NCBI RefSeq assembly: GCF_038039535.1
Contig: NZ_JBBPHP010000001.1
Coordinates: 310,001 to 374,000, forward strand
Reading direction: 5' to 3'
DNA from: Catalinimonas sp038039535
GTDB lineage: Bacteria > Bacteroidota > Bacteroidia > Cytophagales > Cyclobacteriaceae
Length of the DNA: 64,000 nucleotides
The position numbers and the translations under genes were made by a program. This document shows, piece by piece, positions 18,249 through 26,760 of the stretch. The notes below the pieces were generated by a model that was given only the letters and a program-made list of their open reading frames with translations, was not told the DNA's origin and ran no database searches. The stretch's first letter is position 1. Every line of letters starts with the position of its first letter.

Positions 18249-18256
18249 TAATTTTG
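18249..18256 (+). promoter_or_regulatory. Candidate -7 box for pheT
   Basis: TAATTTTG matches TAnnTTTG, 136 bases upstream of the pheT ATG, after the terminator of the previous gene. The rest of the 308-base gap (18085-18392) shows nothing recognisable. No -33 TTG at the right distance. Confidence 0.35.
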
Positions 18257-18392
18257 CTTTCTTATTTGGAATTCTATTTTCGGAATTTCAAAATAAAGTT
18301 TTCAGAAGTAATTCTGGAGAAATAGCTGTGCATAACTGAAGCTCAGCTTTTTTATTTTTTATAACCGTACGACAAAGAAAGATTAATTAGAG

Positions 18393-20816
18393 ATGAAAAT
18401 ATCTGTCAATTGGCTGAAAGACTATATCAACTTTGAGCATAATACGGAAGAAATAGGCCACAAGCTTACGATGTCTGGGCTGGAAGTGGAAGGAATAGAA
18501 GCATATGAGCAGGTAGAAGGAGGGCTCAAGGGTTTGGTAATAGGCGAAGTACTTACTGCTGAAGCGCACCCTAATGCAGACCGTCTGAAAAAAACAACTG
18601 TAGATATTGGCAATGGAGAGGTAAAACCTATTGTCTGCGGGGCTCCTAACGTAGAGGCTGGCCAAAAAGTAGTGGTAGCCACTGTAGGAGCAAAACTGTT
18701 TCCGGAAGAAGGAGATGCTTTTGAAATTAAAAAAGCAAAAATCAGGGGAGAAGTATCGGAAGGTATGATCTGTGCCGAAGATGAGATTGGGCTTGGTTCT
18801 TCTCATGAAGGCATTATGGTGCTGGATACAGATTTACCTAATGGAACGCCTGCTGCCCAGTATTTTGACATTTACGAAGATCAGGTACTGGAAATCGGTC
18901 TGACCCCTAACCGGGCAGATGCCGCTTCGCACATAGGCGTAGCCCGAGATCTTAAAGCTTTGTTGCGCAAAGAGCTTCAGTGGCCATCGGTAGATAGTTT
19001 TGCAATAGACAATCAGGACTTTCCGGTGCAGGTAGAAGTTGAAAATATGGAGGCCTGCCCGCGCTACTCAGGTGTTACCATTAGCGGGCTTACAATCAAA
19101 GAATCTCCTAACTGGCTACAGCAGCGTTTGCAGGCTATCGGTTTGACGCCCATCAACAATGTGGTAGACATTACTAACTTTGTAGTGCATGAGTTAGGCC
19201 AACCCCTCCATGCTTTTGATGCGGATGCCATCACCGGAAATAAAGTAGTGGTAAAAACTCTGCCCGCCGGAAGCAAATTCACTACACTGGATGAAAAAGA
19301 ACGCAAATTACAAGCAGAAGACCTGATGATTTGTAATGCTGAGGAGGGAATGTGTATTGCCGGGGTATTTGGAGGTATTAAATCAGGCGTAAAAAAGAGT
19401 ACAAAAAATATATTTCTGGAAAGCGCCTACTTTTCGCCGGAGTATATCCGCAGAACAGCCCAGCATCATATGCTTAAGACTGATGCATCCTTCCGGTATG
19501 AGCGTGGAACAGATCCAAGGATCACGGTATATGCCCTGAAACGAGCTGCTCTGATGATCAAAGAGCTTGCCGGAGGAAGTATCTCATCAGAAATCGTGGA
19601 TATTTACCCCAAAGCTGCCGAGGATTTTCGTGTAAAAATGGCCTACAAAAATATTGACCGCCTGATTGGGAAACGCCTTGATCGCGATGAGATCAAATCC
19701 ATTCTGGAGCACCTTGACATTGGTGTTGAAGAGGAACATGAGCAGGGATTTACTGCTGTTGTGCCTCCTTATCGGGTAGATGTACAACGGGAAGCGGATG
19801 TTATTGAAGAAATTTTGCGGATTCATGGCTATGATGAAGTAGAAACTTCCGATCACTTAAGCGCAGATTTTCTCTCCAGTTTTCCCGAAATGGATTCGGA
19901 CAAATTACAGGCTCGCATCAGTGAAATGATGGTAGGGAATGGGTATTATGAAATAATTACAAACTCACTTACAAAACCTGCTTATGCTGAAGCATTGCAT
20001 AAAGGAGCACACTCAGTAGAAGTGTTGAACAAGCTAAGCGAAGATCTGGGTGTAATGCGTCAGAGCCTCATATTTAGTGGCTTAGAGGTAATGGCTTATA
20101 ATATTAGCCACCGAAAGAAGAATCTGAAGTTTTTTGAATTTGGTAAAACTTATCAAAAATCAGAAGGCAAGTATTTGGAAAAAAGACAATTGGCCATTTT
20201 TATGAGTGGACAACAACAAGCTGAGAGCTGGCAGGCTAACAGTACAGAAGTATCTTTTCACAATTTGTCTTCGATAATTAGAAAAATATTTAATAGGTTT
20301 GATATAGTCGACCCTGCGCAAAAGGTAGTGGATGACCCCAGGTTTAGCTACGGTTTGGATTATCAGCTGAACGGGGAGTCCATCGCCCAGGCCGGATTGC
20401 TACATCCTAAGCTGGCAGCACTGGCTGGTGTAAAACAATCTGTGTTTTTTGCGAGCTTAGACTGGCCCGCCCTGTTGGAAAAAGTGAGAAAAGTTAGTGC
20501 TAAAGAAAGATTGATCTATCAGGAAATATCCAAATTTCCTGAAGTAAGGAGAGACCTATCTTTGGTATTGGACAAACAACTAGGCTTCAGTCAGGTTGAG
20601 TCAGTAGCAAAAAAATACAGCAATACTCTGGTCAAAGATATTAACGTATTTGATATCTATGAAGGAGAAAGTATAGGGGCAGGCAAAAAAGCTTATGCAC
20701 TTAGTTTTGTACTGCAAGATGCGGAAAAGACACTTACTGACAAAGTGATAGACAAGACGATGAACAAGCTAATGAAGGTCTTTGAAAAGGAGTTGGGTGC
20801 TGTAATTAGAAAATAA
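18393..20816 (+). CDS. pheT: Phenylalanine-tRNA ligase beta subunit
   Basis: The 807-residue protein has the full PheT order: N-terminal MKISVNWLKDYI, the EMAP/OB tRNA-binding domain (about 40-150, AEAHPNADRL), the B3/B4 editing domain (GLTPINNVVDITNFV, GQPLHAFDAD), B5 (about 400-475), the catalytic-like core, and a C-terminal ferredoxin-fold anticodon-binding domain (KFPEVRRDLSLVLD). It forms the alpha2beta2 enzyme that charges tRNA-Phe and edits Tyr-tRNA. pheS is not in the window. It heads a run with the coil gene, zapA and rny. Confidence 0.97.
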   Translation: MKISVNWLKDYINFEHNTEEIGHKLTMSGLEVEGIEAYEQVEGGLKGLVIGEVLTAEAHPNADRLKKTTVDIGNGEVKPIVCGAPNVEAGQKVVVATVGAKLFPEEGDAFEIKKAKIRGEVSEGMICAEDEIGLGSSHEGIMVLDTDLPNGTPAAQYFDIYEDQVLEIGLTPNRADAASHIGVARDLKALLRKELQWPSVDSFAIDNQDFPVQVEVENMEACPRYSGVTISGLTIKESPNWLQQRLQAIGLTPINNVVDITNFVVHELGQPLHAFDADAITGNKVVVKTLPAGSKFTTLDEKERKLQAEDLMICNAEEGMCIAGVFGGIKSGVKKSTKNIFLESAYFSPEYIRRTAQHHMLKTDASFRYERGTDPRITVYALKRAALMIKELAGGSISSEIVDIYPKAAEDFRVKMAYKNIDRLIGKRLDRDEIKSILEHLDIGVEEEHEQGFTAVVPPYRVDVQREADVIEEILRIHGYDEVETSDHLSADFLSSFPEMDSDKLQARISEMMVGNGYYEIITNSLTKPAYAEALHKGAHSVEVLNKLSEDLGVMRQSLIFSGLEVMAYNISHRKKNLKFFEFGKTYQKSEGKYLEKRQLAIFMSGQQQAESWQANSTEVSFHNLSSIIRKIFNRFDIVDPAQKVVDDPRFSYGLDYQLNGESIAQAGLLHPKLAALAGVKQSVFFASLDWPALLEKVRKVSAKERLIYQEISKFPEVRRDLSLVLDKQLGFSQVESVAKKYSNTLVKDINVFDIYEGESIGAGKKAYALSFVLQDAEKTLTDKVIDKTMNKLMKVFEKELGAVIRK

Positions 20817-20942
20817 TACTTGCTATTCTTAGCAGGATGTATAAGTTAAATATCTGATCCTGATCGTAGAAGTTACGGTTTTAGTTGAGGATTTTAACTT
20901 GAGTGAAATACTAACCATAACCAAAAGTAGCAATAGCTATTT

Positions 20943-21239
20943 ATGAATCAGAAAAAACTGGTCACTGAGATTTCTGTCTTAGAACGGAAGGTCGAGCTGC
21001 TGGTAAGCCAGCACAACGCCCTGAAGGATGAGCTTAAGCAGCTGAGAGAGGAAAACAAGATGCTCAGATCAGTTGTAGATGAAAAAAATGAGCAAATTGA
21101 TCATTTTCAAAAGACATTAAAATTAAGTAAAATTGTAAACAACGCAGTAGCAGATCAAGACGATACTACTGAAATAAAGCGTACGATTAACGAGTACATC
21201 AGGAAAATTGATAAATGTATTGCTCAACTAAGTCAATAA
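20943..21239 (+). CDS. Small coiled-coil protein upstream of zapA (ZapB-like)
   Basis: The 98-residue protein is predicted to be one long coiled coil (residues 5-65: heptad pattern with LVSQHNALKDELKQLREENKMLRSV), followed by a short helical tail. The size and coil resemble division protein ZapB, but sequence similarity cannot be claimed. It stands 15 bases upstream of zapA, so a division role as partner of ZapA is a reasonable inference. No enzymatic motif is seen. Confidence 0.7.
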   Translation: MNQKKLVTEISVLERKVELLVSQHNALKDELKQLREENKMLRSVVDEKNEQIDHFQKTLKLSKIVNNAVADQDDTTEIKRTINEYIRKIDKCIAQLSQ

Positions 21240-21254
21240 ATTGCGGAATATCTA

Positions 21255-21557
21255 ATGGGTGAACTTTCAATAAAGATAAGAATAGGTGACCGAGAATACC
21301 CCATGAAGATTGAGGCGGATGAGGAGGAGCAAATTAGAAAAGCCGGGCGAATGGTCAACGAACAGTTGCGTAAGTATAAAGATCGCTTTGGTACTAATGA
21401 TAAACAGGATTTGCTGGCAATGGTTGCCTTTGATGCTTTCATGGAAAAAATAGACTATGAGAGAAAACTTTCTGATACGGAAGAGAGGGTTTCAGACAAG
21501 TTGGGTAATCTTAATAAGCTAATTAGTCGCGCCCTTACGCCCGAGCGTAGTGTTTAA
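21255..21557 (+). CDS. zapA: Cell division protein ZapA
   Basis: The 100-residue protein shows the ZapA fold: N-terminal beta strands (SIKIRIGDREYPMKIEADEEE), the connecting helix with QIRKAGRMVNEQLRKYKDRFG, and a C-terminal coiled helix (LLAMVAFDAFMEKIDYE). ZapA binds and bundles FtsZ filaments at the division ring. It follows the coil protein closely and precedes rny. Confidence 0.9.
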   Translation: MGELSIKIRIGDREYPMKIEADEEEQIRKAGRMVNEQLRKYKDRFGTNDKQDLLAMVAFDAFMEKIDYERKLSDTEERVSDKLGNLNKLISRALTPERSV

Positions 21558-21687
21558 CATCACAAAGCTTGTATTTTATCAAATCTACTTATCACTTATC
21601 TGTATAACTGAACTTGTTAATATTTTCGCTCATCAGTAGTTAAGCTGCTATTGTAAATAGTGGTACTTTTTAACAAAACTCGGAAAA

Positions 21688-23298
21688 ATGAGTGAAATGA
21701 TATTTCTACTGTTAGCCGTAGCCATTGGGTCGCTGGGCGCAGGTATATTCATCGGCAAAGGCCTTTCTAATAAATCCAACCTAGATCAGGAAAGACAACT
21801 TCAAAGCAGAGAAGAGGCGGTAAAAGAAAAAGAGCAGAAGATTAAGGAAGAGGCAGATTTCATTATCCGCGAAGCAAAAATCAATGCGGAAAATATCAAA
21901 AAGGAAAAAATTTACGAAGCCAAGGAGAAATACCTGAAGCTAAAGTCTGACTTTGAAGAAGAAGCTAACCGTAAGAAAAACATACTGGTTACGAATGAGA
22001 ATAAGCTAAAACAGCGGGAACAGCATCTGAGAGAGCAGATAGAAAAAGTGAAGACCCAGGAAGCTGAGCTTAAGTCTAAAGAAGAAATGCTGGAGTCTCA
22101 GCAAGAACTTGTAAGAAAGAAACAATCCGAACTAGATAAAATCAAGCAACAGCAGGTAAGCATATTGGAAAAGGCTGCCAGCCTTACCGCTGAAGAAGCC
22201 AAGCATCAACTTATGGAAAGCCTGGAAGCTGAAGCGCGCACCCAGGCATCAGCCCATATCAAAAATATCATTGAAGAAGCTAAGCTTTCAGCAACCAAAG
22301 AGGCTAAAAAAGTAGTATTAGAGACCATACAACGCACGGCTACTGAACATGCCATTGAAAACTGTGTTTCTGTTTTCAATATTGAAAGCGATGATATCAA
22401 AGGTAAAATTATCGGACGAGAGGGTAGAAATATCCGTGCTCTGGAAGCTGTCACTGGCGTAGAGATTATTGTAGACGATACACCAGAAGCCATTATTATT
22501 TCTGGTTTTGACCCTGTACGCAGAGAGATCGCCCGCCTTTCGCTGCACCGCCTCGTTACAGACGGTCGTATTCACCCTGCACGTATTGAGGAAGTGGTAG
22601 CCAAAACTACCAAAAACATGGAAGAAGAGATCATAGAAATTGGGGAACGTACAGCTATTGATTTAGGTATTCATGGTTTGCATCCCGAACTTATACGCAT
22701 GGTAGGTCGTATGCGCTTCCGCTCTTCTTATGGACAAAATTTGTTGCAGCATTCTCGGGAAGTAGCTAACCTGGCGGCTACCATGGCTTCCGAACTTGGC
22801 CTTGCCCCCAAGCTTGCCAAACGGGCTGGTTTGCTTCATGATATCGGTAAGGTGTGGCCAGAAGAACCAGAGCTTCCCCATGCGCTATTAGGAATGAAGC
22901 TGGCTGAGAAGTATAATGAGCATCCGGAAGTATGTAATGCCATAGGTGCGCACCACGATGAAGTTGAGATGACCTCTATCATTTCACCCATCATTCAGGC
23001 CTGTGATGCGATTTCAGGATCGCGACCTGGGGCAAGACGAGAAGTAGTAGATTCTTATATTCAGCGTCTGAAAGATTTGGAATCTTTAGGGATGGATTTT
23101 GATGGAGTAAGCAAGTGCTATGCCATTCAGGCAGGACGAGAGCTGAGAGTAATCGTAGACGCTGAGCATGTAACTGATGATCAGGCAGGTACATTGTCTT
23201 ATGAAATATCCCGCAAGATAGAAAAAGACATGCAGTACCCTGGTCAGGTTAAAGTGACAGTAATTCGCGAGATGCGCTCAATCAGCTACGCTAAGTAG
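21688..23298 (+). CDS. rny: Ribonuclease Y
   Basis: The 536-residue protein has an N-terminal membrane helix (residues 3-25), a long coiled coil (30-200), a KH RNA-binding domain (IIGREGRNIRALEAVTGVEIIVDDTPEAI) and an HD phosphohydrolase domain (QHSREVANLA, LLHDIGKV, AHHDEVE). RNase Y is a membrane-bound endonuclease that starts mRNA decay. Length and order are those of the family. A terminator follows the stop codon, ending the pheT-zapA-rny run. Confidence 0.96.
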   Translation: MSEMIFLLLAVAIGSLGAGIFIGKGLSNKSNLDQERQLQSREEAVKEKEQKIKEEADFIIREAKINAENIKKEKIYEAKEKYLKLKSDFEEEANRKKNILVTNENKLKQREQHLREQIEKVKTQEAELKSKEEMLESQQELVRKKQSELDKIKQQQVSILEKAASLTAEEAKHQLMESLEAEARTQASAHIKNIIEEAKLSATKEAKKVVLETIQRTATEHAIENCVSVFNIESDDIKGKIIGREGRNIRALEAVTGVEIIVDDTPEAIIISGFDPVRREIARLSLHRLVTDGRIHPARIEEVVAKTTKNMEEEIIEIGERTAIDLGIHGLHPELIRMVGRMRFRSSYGQNLLQHSREVANLAATMASELGLAPKLAKRAGLLHDIGKVWPEEPELPHALLGMKLAEKYNEHPEVCNAIGAHHDEVEMTSIISPIIQACDAISGSRPGARREVVDSYIQRLKDLESLGMDFDGVSKCYAIQAGRELRVIVDAEHVTDDQAGTLSYEISRKIEKDMQYPGQVKVTVIREMRSISYAK

Positions 23299-23337
23299 AA
23301 TTGAATTGGTAAAAGATTAAGAAGATAAGTTATTGCT

Positions 23338-23371
23338 AACCGATATGGCTAAAAACATGTCGGTTTTTTTT
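23338..23371 (+). terminator. Rho-independent terminator after rny
   Basis: AACCGATATG pairs with CATGTCGGTT (one G-T type mismatch) around a GCTAAAAA loop, followed by eight T. It lies five bases before the insertion point of the IS630 element. Confidence 0.85.
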
Positions 23372-23376
23372 ATTTA

Positions 23377-23405
23377 TACTTCATGGCGCATAGATTCGTG
23401 AATTG
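23377..23405. repeat. IS630 left terminal inverted repeat
   Basis: Pairs with 24488-24516 at 21 of 29 positions; the TA duplication lies directly outside. Confidence 0.7.
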
Positions 23406-24424
23406 TTAAAGGTTTGGAATTTGAGGGTCAACAGCGATTTGAGTTCATTTTGATATGTATCTATGTGTTCAAAGAAGCTTGTCACCGCATAATGAAAATG
23501 AGTTGGATTTGGGTAGTATTGCCCGTATAACACTTTCTTTTTAGCCATTTTCCAGAGTCGCTCAATAAGATTAAGATTGGGCGAATACGGTGGAAGAAAC
23601 AGCAGTTTGATATGGATGCTTTCGGCAAAAGCGATAACGGCTTTACAATGTTGATAGCGTGCGTTGTCTAATACAATGGTGATGGGTAAGCCAGGATACT
23701 GCTTTCTTAGCTGTCCTAAGAAAGCTATAATTACCTCAGCATTGATGTAGGTGGTGTTAATCAGCGTGGTAACTTGTTGATTGATTGCATTGAGTGCGCC
23801 TAGCACGTTGATGCGGTTTCTTCCTGCCCCTGAACGGATGAAGAGTCGCTTTACGCACCACATCATGCAACAGAAGTGGGATAGGACAAAGTGCGCGGCA
23901 TCCATAAAGAGCAGCACTTTTTTTCCTTGCTGAGCGGCCCGAAGTTCTTCTTCAAAAGATCCTTCCAGCCACTGCTGTTGCTTTTCGGGATTAGCCTTAC
24001 CGGGCAAATAACCGCATTTGCGATAAGTAAATCCATTCCGTTTTAAAAAGGCTTCTACACGACTGATGTCTCGCTTGATACCAGTAAGTTCCACGATGCG
24101 ATGTCGGGCTTCAGCTAGACTCAACGGGGGGCGTTCGTTGAAGGAGGCAATCAGTACATCGGCATGGTCTTCCAAAACACTACGGTTCGTACCGTAGTGA
24201 GTGGTAGTGAGTTTGACCAACCCTTCGGCTTGATAGCTACCGATATACTGACCCACTTGATTAGCATGTACGTTCATACACCGACCGATCTGCTCGTTGG
24301 TCAGATCCATACGCGCTTTCAGATATACGCAGTGCAAACGTCGCTGTACGATCACTTGCTTGTATGAGAATCTTTCTGTATCTAGTTTTTGCATTTCAGC
24401 TTCGCTGATCTGTAGAGTAGGCAT
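23381..24424 (-). CDS. IS630-family transposase
   Basis: From the ATG at 24424 the product is 347 residues. The N-terminal half holds helix-turn-helix-like segments (MDLTNEQIGRCMNVHANQVGQY). The DDE catalytic residues are visible: first Asp in LLFMDAAHF, second Asp in IVLDNARYQ, and Glu in PYSPNLNLIERLWK, the IS630/Tc1 hallmark. The frame is open to a TTG at 24490, but that codon lies in the terminal repeat, so ATG 24424 is preferred. The stop codon lies inside the left terminal repeat. No frameshift is seen, so it may be active. Confidence 0.93.
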   Translation of the reverse strand: MPTLQISEAEMQKLDTERFSYKQVIVQRRLHCVYLKARMDLTNEQIGRCMNVHANQVGQYIGSYQAEGLVKLTTTHYGTNRSVLEDHADVLIASFNERPPLSLAEARHRIVELTGIKRDISRVEAFLKRNGFTYRKCGYLPGKANPEKQQQWLEGSFEEELRAAQQGKKVLLFMDAAHFVLSHFCCMMWCVKRLFIRSGAGRNRINVLGALNAINQQVTTLINTTYINAEVIIAFLGQLRKQYPGLPITIVLDNARYQHCKAVIAFAESIHIKLLFLPPYSPNLNLIERLWKMAKKKVLYGQYYPNPTHFHYAVTSFFEHIDTYQNELKSLLTLKFQTFNNSRIYAP

Positions 24425-24487
24425 AGTTTGAATGCTTGGTCGCTTCAAATTTGCCGCTCCACGGAGGACTACTTTTTTTAAGTTTCT

Positions 24488-24516
24488 CAACTCATGAATT
24501 CATCCGCCACAAAGAA
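24488..24516. repeat. IS630 right terminal inverted repeat
   Basis: Inverted partner of 23377-23405; the outside TA is at 24517-24518. Confidence 0.7.
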
Positions 24517-24524
24517 TAACACTA

Positions 24525-25334
24525 TTAGCTTTTATTTTTCTTTACCGGCTCCAGCTTACCATTTTCATGGACTTTCCCATCTAACTCAAGAGCTTCTTTT
24601 AGTACTTTCACAGTTTTTTCTAATTCATCTAGTCGTTGGGTAATGAGACTTTCATCAGCTGGCAACTTAGTTTCATTTAGAAAGGCGGTAGAGATTTTTC
24701 CTTTGATTTCCCAAATTTCAGTCACTTCACTATAAGTAAGCTTATATGTTTTGTACTTAGGGTTATCACTTTTGAGGAGAATGGAATCACCACCATCCTG
24801 AAATACCCGCTTAGCTACAATACCATCCTTGGCAATGATTACACATAGCCGATTATCCTGTATACTTTCAATTTTCTCAACGGCCTGGGTAATGACGATT
24901 TCGTTTTCAAAAAGAGAAGGATGCATACTATCTCCACTGATATTAAACATACGGAATGATCTTTCCTCAAAACCGGGAATACGGTAAGAGCCCAGTGTTT
25001 TTATATACTCAGCATCTTTACAATTCTCCGGATAACCAGCTTCAGCATCTTGCCCTACAAAAGGAATAAGCTGATCATAGCTTTTCTGAGCATTGGGAGG
25101 AGTGCCTTGTGCGGTATCAATTTTCTGATGAGCAAAGATTTCTCCCTGGCCAAAAAGCAACCAGTCAGGACGTAATTCAAAAGCTTTGATCAGACTGTAC
25201 ACTGTTGAAATAGAAAGGGTAGTTTTGCCACTCTCTATCTGAGAAAGCGCTGCCTGGGTAATGGAGATTTTATTGGCAAACTCTTTTTGAGAGAGACTTA
25301 GTAGCTTTCGTAAGCTTAAGATACGCTCTTCCAT
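24525..25334 (-). CDS. XRE-family regulator with S24 (LexA/CI-like) peptidase domain
   Basis: The 269-residue protein has an N-terminal XRE helix-turn-helix (residues 5-60: LSQKEFANKISITQAALSQIESGKTT) and a C-terminal S24 domain with nucleophile Ser136 in GDSMHPS and Lys175 in GIVAKRV. An Ala99-Gly100 bond in DAEAGYPEN is where CI/LexA-type repressors self-cleave. This suggests a repressor inactivated by stress, perhaps RecA-linked; that is inference. It is divergent from a PAS histidine kinase, and the IS630 element ends seven bases after its stop. Confidence 0.88.
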   Translation of the reverse strand: MEERILSLRKLLSLSQKEFANKISITQAALSQIESGKTTLSISTVYSLIKAFELRPDWLLFGQGEIFAHQKIDTAQGTPPNAQKSYDQLIPFVGQDAEAGYPENCKDAEYIKTLGSYRIPGFEERSFRMFNISGDSMHPSLFENEIVITQAVEKIESIQDNRLCVIIAKDGIVAKRVFQDGGDSILLKSDNPKYKTYKLTYSEVTEIWEIKGKISTAFLNETKLPADESLITQRLDELEKTVKVLKEALELDGKVHENGKLEPVKKNKS

Positions 25335-25466
25335 AACAGTATTAGATTTGTATTTGATGAAATATTAAATATTCTTATATTTCTGAGAGATATATAAGTT
25401 TACTTAAAATTAGGGTAAATAATCTATTTTTACGTTTATCCGCAAACATTTCCTGAAATAGTTTTA

Positions 25467-26648
25467 ATGGAACAGTCAGAGTATCTTGAAGAACCTTACA
25501 AAGAGAGTAGCAAACAGTACCTCACCTATTTAAGAGATAAATTTAATGATAGTGGCCACGCCCTTCTGCCCAAAATACATCAGATCCCTCTTGCCATTTG
25601 TGTAAGTAATAAGGAAGGTATTTTGGAGCAAGTCAACGAAACATACTGTGAACTATACCAATATTCCAGAGACGAACTGATAGGACAGCATTTTACAAAA
25701 GTAGTACCCGAGCAAGATAAAACAAAGCTGATTCAACAACATGAAGCTTTTATGATCCACAAACATGAAATGGGTAATGAGTGGGAGGTACAGCGAAAAG
25801 ATGGTAGCCAGATCGCTATTTATGCAAATGCTGCTTATGTTATCAGAAATGGAGAGCCTAAAAAAGTAACTTTCGTAGTAGATATCTCAGACACCAAAAA
25901 AACGGAGAAAGAGCTTAAAGAAACCATAAGTAAATTAAATACACTGGTTACTTCACAGGAACATGCCATGGAACTGCTATTGCACGATCTGCGTGGCCCG
26001 GTAAGTAATATACTTTCATTATCTGAATTTCTCTCGCATGAGAGTTTCTCTACTTCTCAGAAGACCGAGTTTGTTAAACGTCTACAACAGTCTGCCCAAA
26101 GAGCATTTGATCTCACAAACCGTTTGTATGGTATCATTCAGATTGAAAGCGACAAATATACCCCTAGCCTGGGGATTTTTGATCTGCACAAAATGATAGA
26201 CGATATCTGGGCTGACCTGTCAATACTAGTGAGGGCAAAAGAACTTACTTTACAGAAACAAACAGACACAGGCAGCCAGGAAGAACTGATGCTCAATAGT
26301 GATGCTTTTCTGTTTAACATTATATTCTACAACCTTCTTAAGAATGCTGTGGAGGCTTCTCCCAAGTTCAAACAAGTGAGTGTTGAGCTTACGCAACAAA
26401 ATGAATGGCTGAGTGTAGTAATCCATAATGAGGGAGAGATTCCTCAGGAAATACAGCAAAACTTTTTCCAAAAATATATCACCTCCGGAAAAGCCAAAGG
26501 TACAGGTCTGGGTACATATATGGTCAAAAAGACAGTTTCGCTTTTACAGGGAGGTATTGCTTTTAACAGTTCAGCAGGGGAGGGGACCTCTTTACATTTA
26601 AAATTTCCGATTGATATTATAGCATCTGAGAAGAACGGGAAAGCGTAA
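25467..26648 (+). CDS. PAS-domain sensor histidine kinase, cytoplasmic
   Basis: The 393-residue protein has no membrane helix. A PAS domain (about 35-145: AICVSNKEGILEQVNETYCELYQYSRDELIG in parts) is followed by HisKA with phospho-acceptor His173 in LLHDLRGPVSN and an HATPase domain with N-box Asn293 (NLLKNAVEAS) and the G box GTGLGTYMVKK. No receiver domain or response regulator is adjacent, so its partner lies elsewhere. The 132-base divergent gap with the S24 regulator suggests shared control. Confidence 0.9.
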   Translation: MEQSEYLEEPYKESSKQYLTYLRDKFNDSGHALLPKIHQIPLAICVSNKEGILEQVNETYCELYQYSRDELIGQHFTKVVPEQDKTKLIQQHEAFMIHKHEMGNEWEVQRKDGSQIAIYANAAYVIRNGEPKKVTFVVDISDTKKTEKELKETISKLNTLVTSQEHAMELLLHDLRGPVSNILSLSEFLSHESFSTSQKTEFVKRLQQSAQRAFDLTNRLYGIIQIESDKYTPSLGIFDLHKMIDDIWADLSILVRAKELTLQKQTDTGSQEELMLNSDAFLFNIIFYNLLKNAVEASPKFKQVSVELTQQNEWLSVVIHNEGEIPQEIQQNFFQKYITSGKAKGTGLGTYMVKKTVSLLQGGIAFNSSAGEGTSLHLKFPIDIIASEKNGKA

Positions 26649-26760
26649 TTGCCACAACATCAAGTTATGTATGGAATCTGAGTACGAAAAAGTGCTTTCC
26701 TCAACTACAACCACCATATAGGATAGTTAACGAAAGCACTCAATTGATTTATCTTATTCT

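Larger units (their letters stand above)
23377..24516 (-). mobile_element. IS630-family insertion sequence, complete
   Basis: The element is 1140 bases, flanked by TA at 23375-23376 and 24517-24518, the target duplication expected for IS630/Tc1-type transposons. Imperfect terminal inverted repeats of about 29 bases are at 23377-23405 and 24488-24516 (21 of 29 positions match; outer part reads TACTTCATGGCG and TTCTTTGTGGCG). One intact transposase gene fills it. It sits between the rny terminator and the end of the S24 regulator gene and breaks neither. Confidence 0.85.

Noticed and set aside
24425..24490. TTG start for the transposase
   Set aside because: The codon is inside the terminal inverted repeat; ATG 24424 gives the usual family length.
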